A stretch of DNA of 64,000 bases from Streptomyces antnestii (lineage in GTDB: Bacteria; Actinomycetota; Actinomycetes; Streptomycetales; Streptomycetaceae), in NCBI RefSeq assembly GCF_004005495.1, contig NZ_RZYA01000006.1, positions 1 through 64,000 on the forward strand, in the 5' to 3' direction. Of the stretch, positions 7,423-15,469 are shown in pieces (position 1 is the stretch's first letter; each line of letters begins with the position of its first letter). Under the pieces are notes generated by a model. That model did no database searches. It saw only the letters and a program-made list of their open reading frames with translations, and was not told where the DNA came from. The position numbers were made by a program, and so were the translations under genes.

Positions 7423-8865
7423 GTGAACTACCCGCCGAACGGCAGCGCGGCGCCGCCGGGGACGATCGGCGCGCCCACGGTGCCGGCCGTGCCGCCGCAG
7501 GTGCGGCCGCCGCACGCGCAGGGCCCTGACCCGGCCGAGGCCGCGCGCGGCACCGCCTGGGCGGAGGGCGTCGACCGGCTGCGCAGCGCCGCGACGACGG
7601 AGCCCGGGCGGCTGCGCATCATCGGCGCGGTGCTCGCCCTGCTCGTCGTCGCGTTCGGCGCGGTCACCGCCTGGCAGATGACGGACCGCTCGGCCGCCGC
7701 CGACGACGTGCTGCACAGCAGCCAGCCCCTGAGCGCCGACGCGGCGGACATCTACCGCTCCCTCGCCGACGCCAACACAGCGGCGTCCAGCGGCTTCCTC
7801 GCGGGCGGCCAGGAGCCGGCCGAGACGCGGGACCGCTACGAGAAGGACATCCGCACCGCCGCGGCCAAGCTGGTGACGGCGGCGGCGAACTCGGCCCCCG
7901 ACTCCCCCTCCACGGCGGCCATCTCCAAGCTCAACACGCTGCTGCCGCAGTACAAGGGCCTCATCGAGCGCGCGCGGGCGAACAACCGGCAGGGCTTCCC
8001 CCTGGGCGGCGCCTACCTGCGGTACGCGAACGAGACGATGCAGAAGCAGATGCTCCCCGCGGCCGAGGACCTGTACAAGAAGGAGAACGAGCGGCTCCGC
8101 TCGGACTACGACAGCGCCACGCCCTACCCCTGGGCGGCGATCGGCCTCGGAGTCGTCGCGCTCGGCGCGCTCGCCTGGGCCCAGCGGCGCAACTACCGCA
8201 GGACCAACCGCGTTCTGAACCACGGCCTGGTCGCCGCGACGGCCGCGTCCACCGTCGTCCTCCTGTGGCTCGTCGCGGGCCACACCTTCGCCCGCGTGGG
8301 GCTCGACGCGTCGTACGACCACGGCGTCCGCTCGCTGAACGTGCTGCACGACGCGCGCATCGCCTCCCTCAAGGCCCGGGGCAACGAGAACCTGACGCTG
8401 GTCAGCCGCGGCGCCGAGACCGTCGACGTGAAGGGCGTGCCCAAGGACGCCTTCGACGTGGACTTCCAGAAGCAGATGAAGACGCTCACCACGAAGCTCG
8501 GGGACGCGGCGAAGCTCGCCGACGACGGCACGGGCAAGCGGCCCGTGCAGGCCGCGGATGCCAACATGAAGGTGTGGAAGGACCGCCACAGGGACGCCCG
8601 CGAGCAGGACGACGCGGGCAACTACCAGGGGGCGCTCGACAAGGTCATCGGCTCCGCGCAGGACAAGCCGACCCGCGAGTGCTTCGACAACGTCGACAAG
8701 GCGCTGCAGACCGCCCTGACGCACGAACAGGCGGAGTTCCAGCAGGCGGCGACCGGCGGGCGCGGCGCGATGACGGGGCTCCCGGTGGGCGCCGCCGTCC
8801 TCGCCGTGCTCGGCGCGGCGGCCGCCGTGCTCGGCATCGGGCGCAGGCTTTCGGAGTACCGGTGA
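7423..8865 (+). CDS. Four-helix membrane sensor protein, GlnX-like
   Basis: 480-aa protein with a Pro-rich cytoplasmic start. Predicted helices are at about residues 64-86, 235-252, 268-290 and 451-472, separated by two extracytoplasmic helical domains (about 87-230 and 291-445). This topology, with a GlnH-like gene next and a PknG-like kinase two genes later, matches the mycobacterial glnX-glnH-pknG arrangement. There, GlnX relays amino-acid binding by GlnH across the membrane to PknG. GTG 7423 has a strong GGGGGAGG ribosome site. The name rests on topology and gene order; I see no catalytic motif. Confidence 0.7.
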   Translation: MNYPPNGSAAPPGTIGAPTVPAVPPQVRPPHAQGPDPAEAARGTAWAEGVDRLRSAATTEPGRLRIIGAVLALLVVAFGAVTAWQMTDRSAAADDVLHSSQPLSADAADIYRSLADANTAASSGFLAGGQEPAETRDRYEKDIRTAAAKLVTAAANSAPDSPSTAAISKLNTLLPQYKGLIERARANNRQGFPLGGAYLRYANETMQKQMLPAAEDLYKKENERLRSDYDSATPYPWAAIGLGVVALGALAWAQRRNYRRTNRVLNHGLVAATAASTVVLLWLVAGHTFARVGLDASYDHGVRSLNVLHDARIASLKARGNENLTLVSRGAETVDVKGVPKDAFDVDFQKQMKTLTTKLGDAAKLADDGTGKRPVQAADANMKVWKDRHRDAREQDDAGNYQGALDKVIGSAQDKPTRECFDNVDKALQTALTHEQAEFQQAATGGRGAMTGLPVGAAVLAVLGAAAAVLGIGRRLSEYR

Positions 8866-8882
8866 GAGGAGGCGGGACAGCA

Positions 8883-9893
8883 GTGAGCGCACGACGTACG
8901 CGGATCAGCCTGCGCGGCTGGGGCGGTGTGGCGGCCATGGCGGTCGCCTGCGCCCTGACCGCGGTCTTCGCGCTGCTGCTTCCGCTGACCCGGGGTGCCG
9001 GCGTCGACGGCAGCACCGGGGTCGGCGGCCCCGGTCTGGCGACGGGTGTGCAGGCCAGGGTCGAGACCTGCACCGATCCGGAGCGCAGCCTCCCGGCGTC
9101 CGGCGACGAGTCGGGTCCCGCGGTCTCGGCCATCAAGAAGCGCGGCTATCTCGTCGTCGGCGTCGACCAGAACAGCTACCACTGGGGTTACCGCGACCCG
9201 AACAGCACGAAGAAGTCCAGTGAGCTGGAGGGCTTCGACATCGACCTGGCGCACGAGATCGCCCGGAAGATCCTCGGCAGCGGCGACGCGATCCGGTTCC
9301 GCGCGATCCCGACCAACGAGCGCATCCCGGCGGTCCAGCACGGCGACGTCGACATGGTCGTCCGCACGATGACCATCAGCTGCCTGCGGCTCGACCAGGT
9401 CGCCTTCTCCACGGCGTACTTCCAGACCGGCCAGCAGGTCCTGGCGCCCAAGAAGTCCTCGATCACGGGGTACGACAAGTCGCTCGCGGGCAAGCGGATC
9501 TGCACGGCGGCCGGCTCGACGGCGTTCGAGCGGCTCAACGACGACCGGAAGGCGGGCACGCTCCCGCCCGGCACCGACATCTCCACGACGGTGCCGAACC
9601 AGCTGGACTGCCTGGTGCGGCTGCAGCTCGGCGAGGTGGACGCCGTGGTGACGGACAGCGCGCTCGCGGCGGGCCAGGCCGCGCAGGACCCGACGGTCGA
9701 ACTCAAGGGCGAGCCGTTCACCAAGGAGTTCTACGGTGTGGCGATGAAGCGCGGCACGGACGACCTGGTACGCCGGGTCAACCAGGTCCTGGAGGACTTC
9801 CGCAAGGACGGCGGCTGGCAGTCCTCGTACGACAAGTGGCTCAAGGACGGGCTCGGCGCGGCTTCCGGGCCGCCCGCGCCGAAGTACAAGTAG
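8883..9893 (+). CDS. Extracytoplasmic amino-acid-binding protein, GlnH-like
   Basis: 336-aa SBP_bac_3 protein. A membrane anchor or signal helix (about residues 14-38) lacks a clear lipobox. The two-lobed binding domain follows (from YLVVGVDQNSYHWGYRDP to the C-terminus), with SELEGFDIDLAHEIA and the DMVVRTMTISCLR segment typical of the family. GTG 8883 is chosen for its AGGAGG site at 8867-8872. No amino-acid ABC permease or ATPase lies nearby. That argues for a sensing role with the adjacent membrane protein rather than transport. The likely ligand is an acidic amino acid or amide, by analogy with mycobacterial GlnH. Confidence 0.82.
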   Translation: MSARRTRISLRGWGGVAAMAVACALTAVFALLLPLTRGAGVDGSTGVGGPGLATGVQARVETCTDPERSLPASGDESGPAVSAIKKRGYLVVGVDQNSYHWGYRDPNSTKKSSELEGFDIDLAHEIARKILGSGDAIRFRAIPTNERIPAVQHGDVDMVVRTMTISCLRLDQVAFSTAYFQTGQQVLAPKKSSITGYDKSLAGKRICTAAGSTAFERLNDDRKAGTLPPGTDISTTVPNQLDCLVRLQLGEVDAVVTDSALAAGQAAQDPTVELKGEPFTKEFYGVAMKRGTDDLVRRVNQVLEDFRKDGGWQSSYDKWLKDGLGAASGPPAPKYK

Positions 9894-9964
9894 CCGCGAC
9901 CCGGCGCTACTTACACAGGCCGTCGGCTCCGGCCGGCGGCAATTGGTGAACGGAGAGGTGATCG

Positions 9965-11281
9965 ATGGGCGTCACGGGACCCCCCGGTCCGGTGATGGAC
10001 CGGGACGAGGTGGACCGTGCGCTGGCGCGGCTCGGCGCGGAGCACGAGGCGATCGAGACGTCGCTGTTCGCCCTCCAGGACCACGCGGGCCGCAGGCTCC
10101 TCGAAGGGGCACGCCTCACCGGCGCGACCCAGGAGCGCTGGGCGGCCGCCGAGCAGGCGATCACGCTGCTGTGGACGTACTTCGACGCGTACACGGCGGC
10201 CCTGCGCGGCGCCCGTGAGCTGCGTGCGCGCCGCCGCTGGTCGAGCCGTGAGGACCTCGTCGAGCTGACCGAGCTGCTGCGCGGCGAGAGCGTGACCGTC
10301 CCCGGCGGCGGCCCCGCCGCGCCCGCGTCGCTCACCGGCCCCGCCCGGCTCAGCGACCGGTTCACGCTGGCCGAGCTGGTCGAGCGGATGAACGACCTGT
10401 ACGCGAGCTCCCTGGACATGGTGGTCGCCGCCGACGCCGTCTGGTCGGCGCTGCCCGCCCGCATAGACCTCCTCGCCGCCGAGCTGGGCCGCACGCGCCG
10501 GCTCGCGCACTCCGTCGGCGTACGCCCTGGGGAGCATCCGGCGGGTGACGACCTGGAGCGGATCACGCGGGCGCTGACGCGGCTGCGGGAGGAGGTCGTG
10601 TCCGACCCGCTGACGTACTGGCGTTCCGCACCCGGCAGTTCGGCGCCCGGCGGCGGACGCCCCGACACGACGGAGTACGACCGGCAGGCGCGCGCCCTGG
10701 AAGACGTGCGCCGCGAGATCGATGCGGTGCTGACGGTGCGGCAGGACGCGGAGCTCCGGCTCGGCCGGCTGCGGGACGTCCTCTCGCGCGCGGACCGCAC
10801 CCTCGCCGAGGCGCGGACCGCGCGGGGCGAGGTCCTGGCGAAGATCGCCGCGTTCGAGGTGCCCGCGGTGAGCGGCCCGCCGACCGTGCTCCAGGAGCAG
10901 CTGGCGACGGCTGCCGAGTACCGCAGGAGCGCGCAGTGGCACCGGCTCTCACCGCTTCTGGAGACGCTGGAGACGAAGGCGGAGGACGAACTGCTGCGGG
11001 CCCGCGAGTCGTTGACGGCGGTCACGCAGCCGCTGGCGGTCCGGGCCGAGCTGCGGGGGCGTCTCGACGCGTACAAGGCGAAGGTGGCGCGGCTCGGCTT
11101 CGCCGAGGACCCGCTCCTCGTGGAGCGTTACGACGCGGCGCGCCGCATGCTCTGGAGCGCGCCCTGCGATCTGCGGGCGGCCGAGGACGCGGTCACGCGG
11201 TATCAGCGGGCGGCCGCCGACGCATGGGGCCCGCGGGTGCCCGATCAGGGCGGTCCCGCCGACCGGAGGGGGGAATCATGA
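9965..11281 (+). CDS. Conserved-looking helical protein of unknown function in the sensor-kinase operon
   Basis: 438-aa soluble protein without signal peptide or membrane helix. It is rich in Ala, Arg, Glu and Leu with long amphipathic stretches (for example residues 235-370) that predict coiled coil. I do not recognise a family. Its stop overlaps the kinase start (ATGA at 11278-11281), so it is made with the PknG-like kinase and may be an adaptor or substrate. ATG 9965 has GGAGAGG upstream. Other possibilities are a scaffold between the membrane sensor and the kinase, or a cell-envelope-associated helper. Confidence 0.75.
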   Translation: MGVTGPPGPVMDRDEVDRALARLGAEHEAIETSLFALQDHAGRRLLEGARLTGATQERWAAAEQAITLLWTYFDAYTAALRGARELRARRRWSSREDLVELTELLRGESVTVPGGGPAAPASLTGPARLSDRFTLAELVERMNDLYASSLDMVVAADAVWSALPARIDLLAAELGRTRRLAHSVGVRPGEHPAGDDLERITRALTRLREEVVSDPLTYWRSAPGSSAPGGGRPDTTEYDRQARALEDVRREIDAVLTVRQDAELRLGRLRDVLSRADRTLAEARTARGEVLAKIAAFEVPAVSGPPTVLQEQLATAAEYRRSAQWHRLSPLLETLETKAEDELLRARESLTAVTQPLAVRAELRGRLDAYKAKVARLGFAEDPLLVERYDAARRMLWSAPCDLRAAEDAVTRYQRAAADAWGPRVPDQGGPADRRGES

Positions 11282-13857
11282 GCGAGCAGCGGCAGTGCCA
11301 GCGTCCCGGGTGTGCGGGGTCCTACGAGGACGTGGGCGGCGGGGAGCTGTACTGCGACACCTGCGGTCTGGCCCCGGTGGTCTCGCCGACGGGCATGGTG
11401 GGGTCGTCGCCGACGGGCATCACGGGCGGCGGCCGGGGCTCCAACAGCTCCAGCGCGCACAGCAGTTCGCGTTCCTCGCGGGCCAGCTCGCGCTCCTCGT
11501 CGCGTTCGGCGCAGTCGCGCCGGTCGGTCTCGGGCCGGCTCTCGCGCTCCCTGTCCGGGCAGTCGACGGCGCGTTCGGTGTCGGTGCGCAGCTCGGGCGC
11601 CTCAGCGTCGTCGTCGGGGCGCGGGCGCCTGGGCGTCGGTCTGGTCGAGGTGCCGGACGTGCCGCGGCCCGACCCGCGGGCGATGGTGCAGGAGAACCCC
11701 GAGGTCCCCGAGCGGAAGCGATTCTGCTCGCGTGCGGACTGCGGGGCCCCGGTGGGCCGCGCGCGCGGCGAACGCCCGGGCCGCACGGAGGGGTTCTGCA
11801 CGAAGTGCGGCCACCCGTACTCGTTTGTGCCGAAGCTGCGCGCGGGCGACATCGTGCACGGCCAGTACGAGGTCGTGGGCTGTCTGGCGCACGGCGGGCT
11901 CGGCTGGGTGTATCTGGCCGTGGACCGCGCGGTGTCCGACCGCTGGGTCGTCCTCAAGGGTCTCCTCGACACGGGTGACCAGGACGCCATGGCGGCGGCG
12001 ATCTCGGAGCGGCGCTTCCTCGCCGAGATCGAGCACGCGAACATCGTCCGCATCTACAACTTCGTCGAGCACCTGGACCAGCGCACCGGCTCCATGGACG
12101 GCTACATCGTCATGGAGTACGTCGGCGGCAAGTCCCTGAAGGAGATCGCCAACGGTCGGCGCACACCGGTCGGCAAGCGCGACCCGCTGCCGGTCGAGCA
12201 GGCGTGCGCGTACGGGATCGAGGCCCTGGAGGCGCTCGGCCATCTGCACAGCCGCAACCTCCTGTACTGCGACTTCAAGGTCGACAACGCGATCCAGACG
12301 GAGGACCAGCTCAAGCTCATCGACATGGGCGCGGTCCGCAGGATGGACGACGACGAGTCGGCGATCTACGGGACCGTGGGCTACCAGGCGCCCGAGGTCG
12401 CGGAGGTCGGCCCCTCGGTCGCCTCGGACCTGTACACGGTGGCGCGCACGCTGGCCGTCCTGACCTTCGACTTCCAGGGCTACACGAACGTCTTCGCGGA
12501 CTCCCTGCCCGACCCCGACAGCATCGAGGTCTTCCGCACGTACGAGTCGTTCTACCGGCTCCTCGTGCGCGCCACCGACCCCGACCCGGCGCGCCGGTTC
12601 GCGTCCGCGCAGGAGATGGCGGAGCAGCTGACGGGCGTCCTGCGCGAGGTCGTGGCGCTCCAGACGGGCCGTCCGCGCCCGGCCCTGTCGACGCTGTTCG
12701 GACCCGAGACCAAGGTCACGGACACGGAGTTGTTCGCACAGCTGACGGGCGAGGTGTCGCGGCTCGGAGTCCGGGCGGAGCCGGTACGGCGCAGAGGGCG
12801 GGGCGCACAACGGGCCGCAGGACAGGCCGCGTCCGCGCTCCCGCCAGCCGGCGTGCCCACCGCGCTCCCGGGCGCCCCGGGCACTCCCGCCGCGCCCGGC
12901 ACCCTCGTGAAGCCGCTGAACGCCGCCGTCACCGCGCTCGCGCTGCCCGTGCCGAGGGTCGACCCGGCCGACCCGAACGCCGGGTTCCTCGCGGGCCTCA
13001 TGGCGTCCGCGCCGGGTGAGATCGTCACCGCGCTGCGGGCCTCGCCCGTCGCCTCCCTTGAGCTGCGGCTTCGCGAGCTGCGCGCCCGGCTCGAAATGGG
13101 CGAACTGGTGTCCGCCGCCCACGCGTTGACGGAGCTGGAGGCGCAGCACCCGGACGACTGGCGCGTGGTCTGGTACCGCGGCGTCGCGGCGCTCGCGACC
13201 GGCGACCACACGAACGCGGCCCTGTCGTTCGACGCGATCTACGACGCGTTCCCCGGCGAGCCCGCCCCCAAGCTCGCGCTCGGCGTGTGCGCGGAGGTCC
13301 TCGGCCAGCTGGACAACGCGGCGGAGTACTACCGCCTCGTCTGGGCCACCGACCCCAGTTTCGTGAGCGCCGCGTTCGGCCTGGCCCGGGTGCAGCTCGC
13401 CGCGGCCGACCGGCACGGCGCCGTGCACACGCTGGAGTCCGTACCGGAGTCGTCGATCCACTACACGGCGGCCAGAGTCGCCGCCGTGCGGGCGAGACTG
13501 CGGCAGCGGATGGCCGAGCAGGCCGCGGCGCACGGGCCGCTCCTCGACGACCTGACGGCCGCCGCGGGCCAGGTCGAGGCGCTGGACGGCTTCGGGCTCG
13601 ACGCGGTGCGCCGGGAGCAGTTGTCGACCGAGGTCCTTGGCACCGCGCTCGACTGGGTACTCTCCGGTAGTCAAGGTTCCGCTCCGCGCCAGGGACCAGT
13701 GCGGACCCTGGTGCTGGGCAGCGACCTGGACGAGCGCGGGCTGCGACTCGGCCTCGAGCGCTCGTACCGGACACTGGCCAGGCTCGCTCAGGTTGGCGAG
13801 GAGAGGATCGAACTGGTGGAGCGGGCGAACCGTTACCGTCCACGGACGTGGGTGTGA
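11278..13857 (+). CDS. PknG-like serine/threonine protein kinase with zinc ribbons and TPR domain
   Basis: 859-aa cytoplasmic kinase laid out like mycobacterial PknG. An N-terminal zinc ribbon (Cys near residues 7-30) is followed by a long Ser/Arg linker, a second ribbon (FCSRADCGAP..FCTKCGHP, about 150-180), a kinase domain (about 193-460) and a C-terminal TPR-like region (about 590-790). Kinase residues seen: Gly-rich loop AHGGLGW, Lys227, catalytic segment Y-C-D332-F-K334-V-D-N337, and D349-M-G in place of DFG, as in PknG relatives. It is coupled to the gene before and four bases ahead of the phosphatase. In mycobacteria and corynebacteria PknG controls 2-oxoglutarate metabolism through an FHA protein; an FHA protein is encoded three genes downstream here. 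Confidence 0.88.
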   Translation: MSEQRQCQRPGCAGSYEDVGGGELYCDTCGLAPVVSPTGMVGSSPTGITGGGRGSNSSSAHSSSRSSRASSRSSSRSAQSRRSVSGRLSRSLSGQSTARSVSVRSSGASASSSGRGRLGVGLVEVPDVPRPDPRAMVQENPEVPERKRFCSRADCGAPVGRARGERPGRTEGFCTKCGHPYSFVPKLRAGDIVHGQYEVVGCLAHGGLGWVYLAVDRAVSDRWVVLKGLLDTGDQDAMAAAISERRFLAEIEHANIVRIYNFVEHLDQRTGSMDGYIVMEYVGGKSLKEIANGRRTPVGKRDPLPVEQACAYGIEALEALGHLHSRNLLYCDFKVDNAIQTEDQLKLIDMGAVRRMDDDESAIYGTVGYQAPEVAEVGPSVASDLYTVARTLAVLTFDFQGYTNVFADSLPDPDSIEVFRTYESFYRLLVRATDPDPARRFASAQEMAEQLTGVLREVVALQTGRPRPALSTLFGPETKVTDTELFAQLTGEVSRLGVRAEPVRRRGRGAQRAAGQAASALPPAGVPTALPGAPGTPAAPGTLVKPLNAAVTALALPVPRVDPADPNAGFLAGLMASAPGEIVTALRASPVASLELRLRELRARLEMGELVSAAHALTELEAQHPDDWRVVWYRGVAALATGDHTNAALSFDAIYDAFPGEPAPKLALGVCAEVLGQLDNAAEYYRLVWATDPSFVSAAFGLARVQLAAADRHGAVHTLESVPESSIHYTAARVAAVRARLRQRMAEQAAAHGPLLDDLTAAAGQVEALDGFGLDAVRREQLSTEVLGTALDWVLSGSQGSAPRQGPVRTLVLGSDLDERGLRLGLERSYRTLARLAQVGEERIELVERANRYRPRTWV

Positions 13858-13861
13858 GTTG

Positions 13862-15217
13862 ATGTCGCAGATGCCTCGGCCGACGGCCATGTCGACGTGC
13901 CCCAGCTGCGAGGAACCCGTCGAGTCGGGTGACCGCTTCTGCGGCGCGTGCGGGTACGACCTGTCGGCGGTCCCGGCCCCACCGGGCGACCAGCCGACCG
14001 TCACGCTGACCACGGACGCCTTGCCGGCGGACGACGCGGCGGAGCCCGGCGCACCCTCGGTGGACTGGCCGGCCGCGCAGGAGCTCGACAGCTCCGACAC
14101 CCCCGCCCCCGTGCATCTGCCCACCGACCTCCCGGGCACCGACTCGCGCGGCCATGAACTCCCGTCCGCCGTGCGCTTCGACGGGGTTCCCGAGCAGGCG
14201 ACGGGTCCTGGGGAACCCACGGGGTCCGGCGGCGACTACACGCTGCCCGCCCCCGATCCTCGGACGGCGCCGCCCGAGGCCCTCGCGACGCCTCCCGCGG
14301 GCACCAAGCTGTGCGTGGCGTGCCGGGCCGGGCAGGTCGACCGGGACGGCTACTGCGAGAACTGCGGGCACGCGCAGCCGCGCGAGCGCGATCACATGGA
14401 GCAGGAGCTGGGCGCGGTCGCCGCGGTCAGCGACCGGGGGCTGCGCCACCACCGCAACGAGGACGCGTTCGCGATCGCGTCGGCGGCGCTGCCCGACGGG
14501 ACGGCGTCCGTCGTCTCGATCGTGTGCGACGGGGTCTCCTCCGCGACCCGCCCCGACGAGGCGTCGCTCGCGGCGTCCCACGCGGCGAGCGAGGCGCTTC
14601 TGGAGTCCCTGCCGCGGGGCACGCATCCGCAGCAGGCCATGCACGACGCGATCGTCGTGGCGGCCGACGCGGTCAACGCCCTTGCGCAGGACTCCGGTTC
14701 GGGCCGCGAGCACGCCCCGAACCAGAACGCGCCGGCGTGCACGCTGGTCGGCGCGATCGTCGCGAAGGACCTCCTGATCGTCGGCTGGGTCGGCGACTCC
14801 CGGGCGTACTGGGTGCCCGACGACCGCACGGCCCCGGCCGCCCGGCTCACCGAGGACGACTCGTGGGCGGCGCAGATGGTCGCCGCGGGTCTGATGAACG
14901 AGGCGGAGGCGTACGCGGACGAGCGCGCGCACGCCATCACGGGCTGGCTCGGCGCGGACGCGTACGAACTGGAGCCGCACACCGCTTCCTTCAAGCCGGA
15001 CCGGCCCGGTGTGGTGGTGGTGTGCACGGACGGGCTGTGGAACTACGCGGAAGGCGCCGAGGAGATGGCCGGGGTCATTCCGGCCGACGCGGCGCACCGG
15101 CCGCTGCACAGCGCGCAGGTCCTGGTCGGCCACGCGCTCGACGGCGGGGGCCACGACAACGTAACAGTGGCGGTGCTGCCGTTCCCGGTACCGGCGCAAG
15201 GGGCAGGATCGGCCTAG
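13862..15217 (+). CDS. PP2C-family protein phosphatase with N-terminal zinc ribbons
   Basis: 451-aa metal-dependent Ser/Thr phosphatase, presumably reversing the adjacent kinase. Two zinc ribbons are visible (Cys13/16/27/30, then CVAC..YCENCGH near 152-170), separated by an acidic Pro-rich linker. The PP2C domain (about 180-445) keeps the metal-binding residues: RNEDAF, the Asp of DGV, GDSRAYW, CTDGLW and GGHDNVTV. The usual DGxGG is DGVSSA. There is no strong ribosome site for ATG 13862, so coupling to the kinase gene is likely. The TAG stop (15215-15217) lies exactly at the left end of the following repeat element, which supplies its last two bases. Confidence 0.9.
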   Translation: MSQMPRPTAMSTCPSCEEPVESGDRFCGACGYDLSAVPAPPGDQPTVTLTTDALPADDAAEPGAPSVDWPAAQELDSSDTPAPVHLPTDLPGTDSRGHELPSAVRFDGVPEQATGPGEPTGSGGDYTLPAPDPRTAPPEALATPPAGTKLCVACRAGQVDRDGYCENCGHAQPRERDHMEQELGAVAAVSDRGLRHHRNEDAFAIASAALPDGTASVVSIVCDGVSSATRPDEASLAASHAASEALLESLPRGTHPQQAMHDAIVVAADAVNALAQDSGSGREHAPNQNAPACTLVGAIVAKDLLIVGWVGDSRAYWVPDDRTAPAARLTEDDSWAAQMVAAGLMNEAEAYADERAHAITGWLGADAYELEPHTASFKPDRPGVVVVCTDGLWNYAEGAEEMAGVIPADAAHRPLHSAQVLVGHALDGGGHDNVTVAVLPFPVPAQGAGSA

Positions 15218-15380
15218 GGGGTGTCCGGCGGATCAGGGTCGGACAGGTCGCGGCGTCTGGTGCGGTGCATCGCAAGGCGCCGGAGCGTCCTGATAGCGGA
15301 GCTGTCCGGTCGTTTCGGCAACGCGGCGAGGTGCCGTGCCAGGCGTCGCGGCCCCGGCCATGATCCGCCGGACACCCCCT
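15216..15380 (+). mobile_element. MITE-like element B with 20-bp perfect terminal inverted repeats
   Basis: 165 bases bounded by AGGGGGTGTCCGGCGGATCA (15216-15235) and its exact reverse complement (15361-15380). The termini are unrelated to those of element A, but the core is clearly homologous and in the same orientation. The inner stem (15249-15260 / 15339-15350) is kept through two G-T wobbles, and the apical hairpin (GATAGC 15292-15297, loop GGA, GCTGTC 15301-15306) differs from element A by compensatory pairs. Non-coding. It overlaps the phosphatase stop codon; 15381-15469 then holds only the leader of the VWA gene. Confidence 0.75.
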
Positions 15381-15469
15381 GGCGGGGTGGCGCGGGGAGG
15401 GCGTCGGGTCGCCGGGTCGTCGGGGCAGTTCCACACAGGTGCACGAAGGTGTAGGGGGGACCAACAACC

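Noticed and set aside
11602..14220. An 872-codon minus-strand open frame
   Set aside because: Antisense to the PknG-like kinase and the start of the phosphatase; composition is that of a codon shadow and no ribosome site or domain is visible.
7019..15380. Elements A and B as ends of one composite transposon
   Set aside because: Their terminal repeats are unrelated, no transposase gene lies between them, and the enclosed genes are chromosomal in type. Kept only as a bracketing observation.
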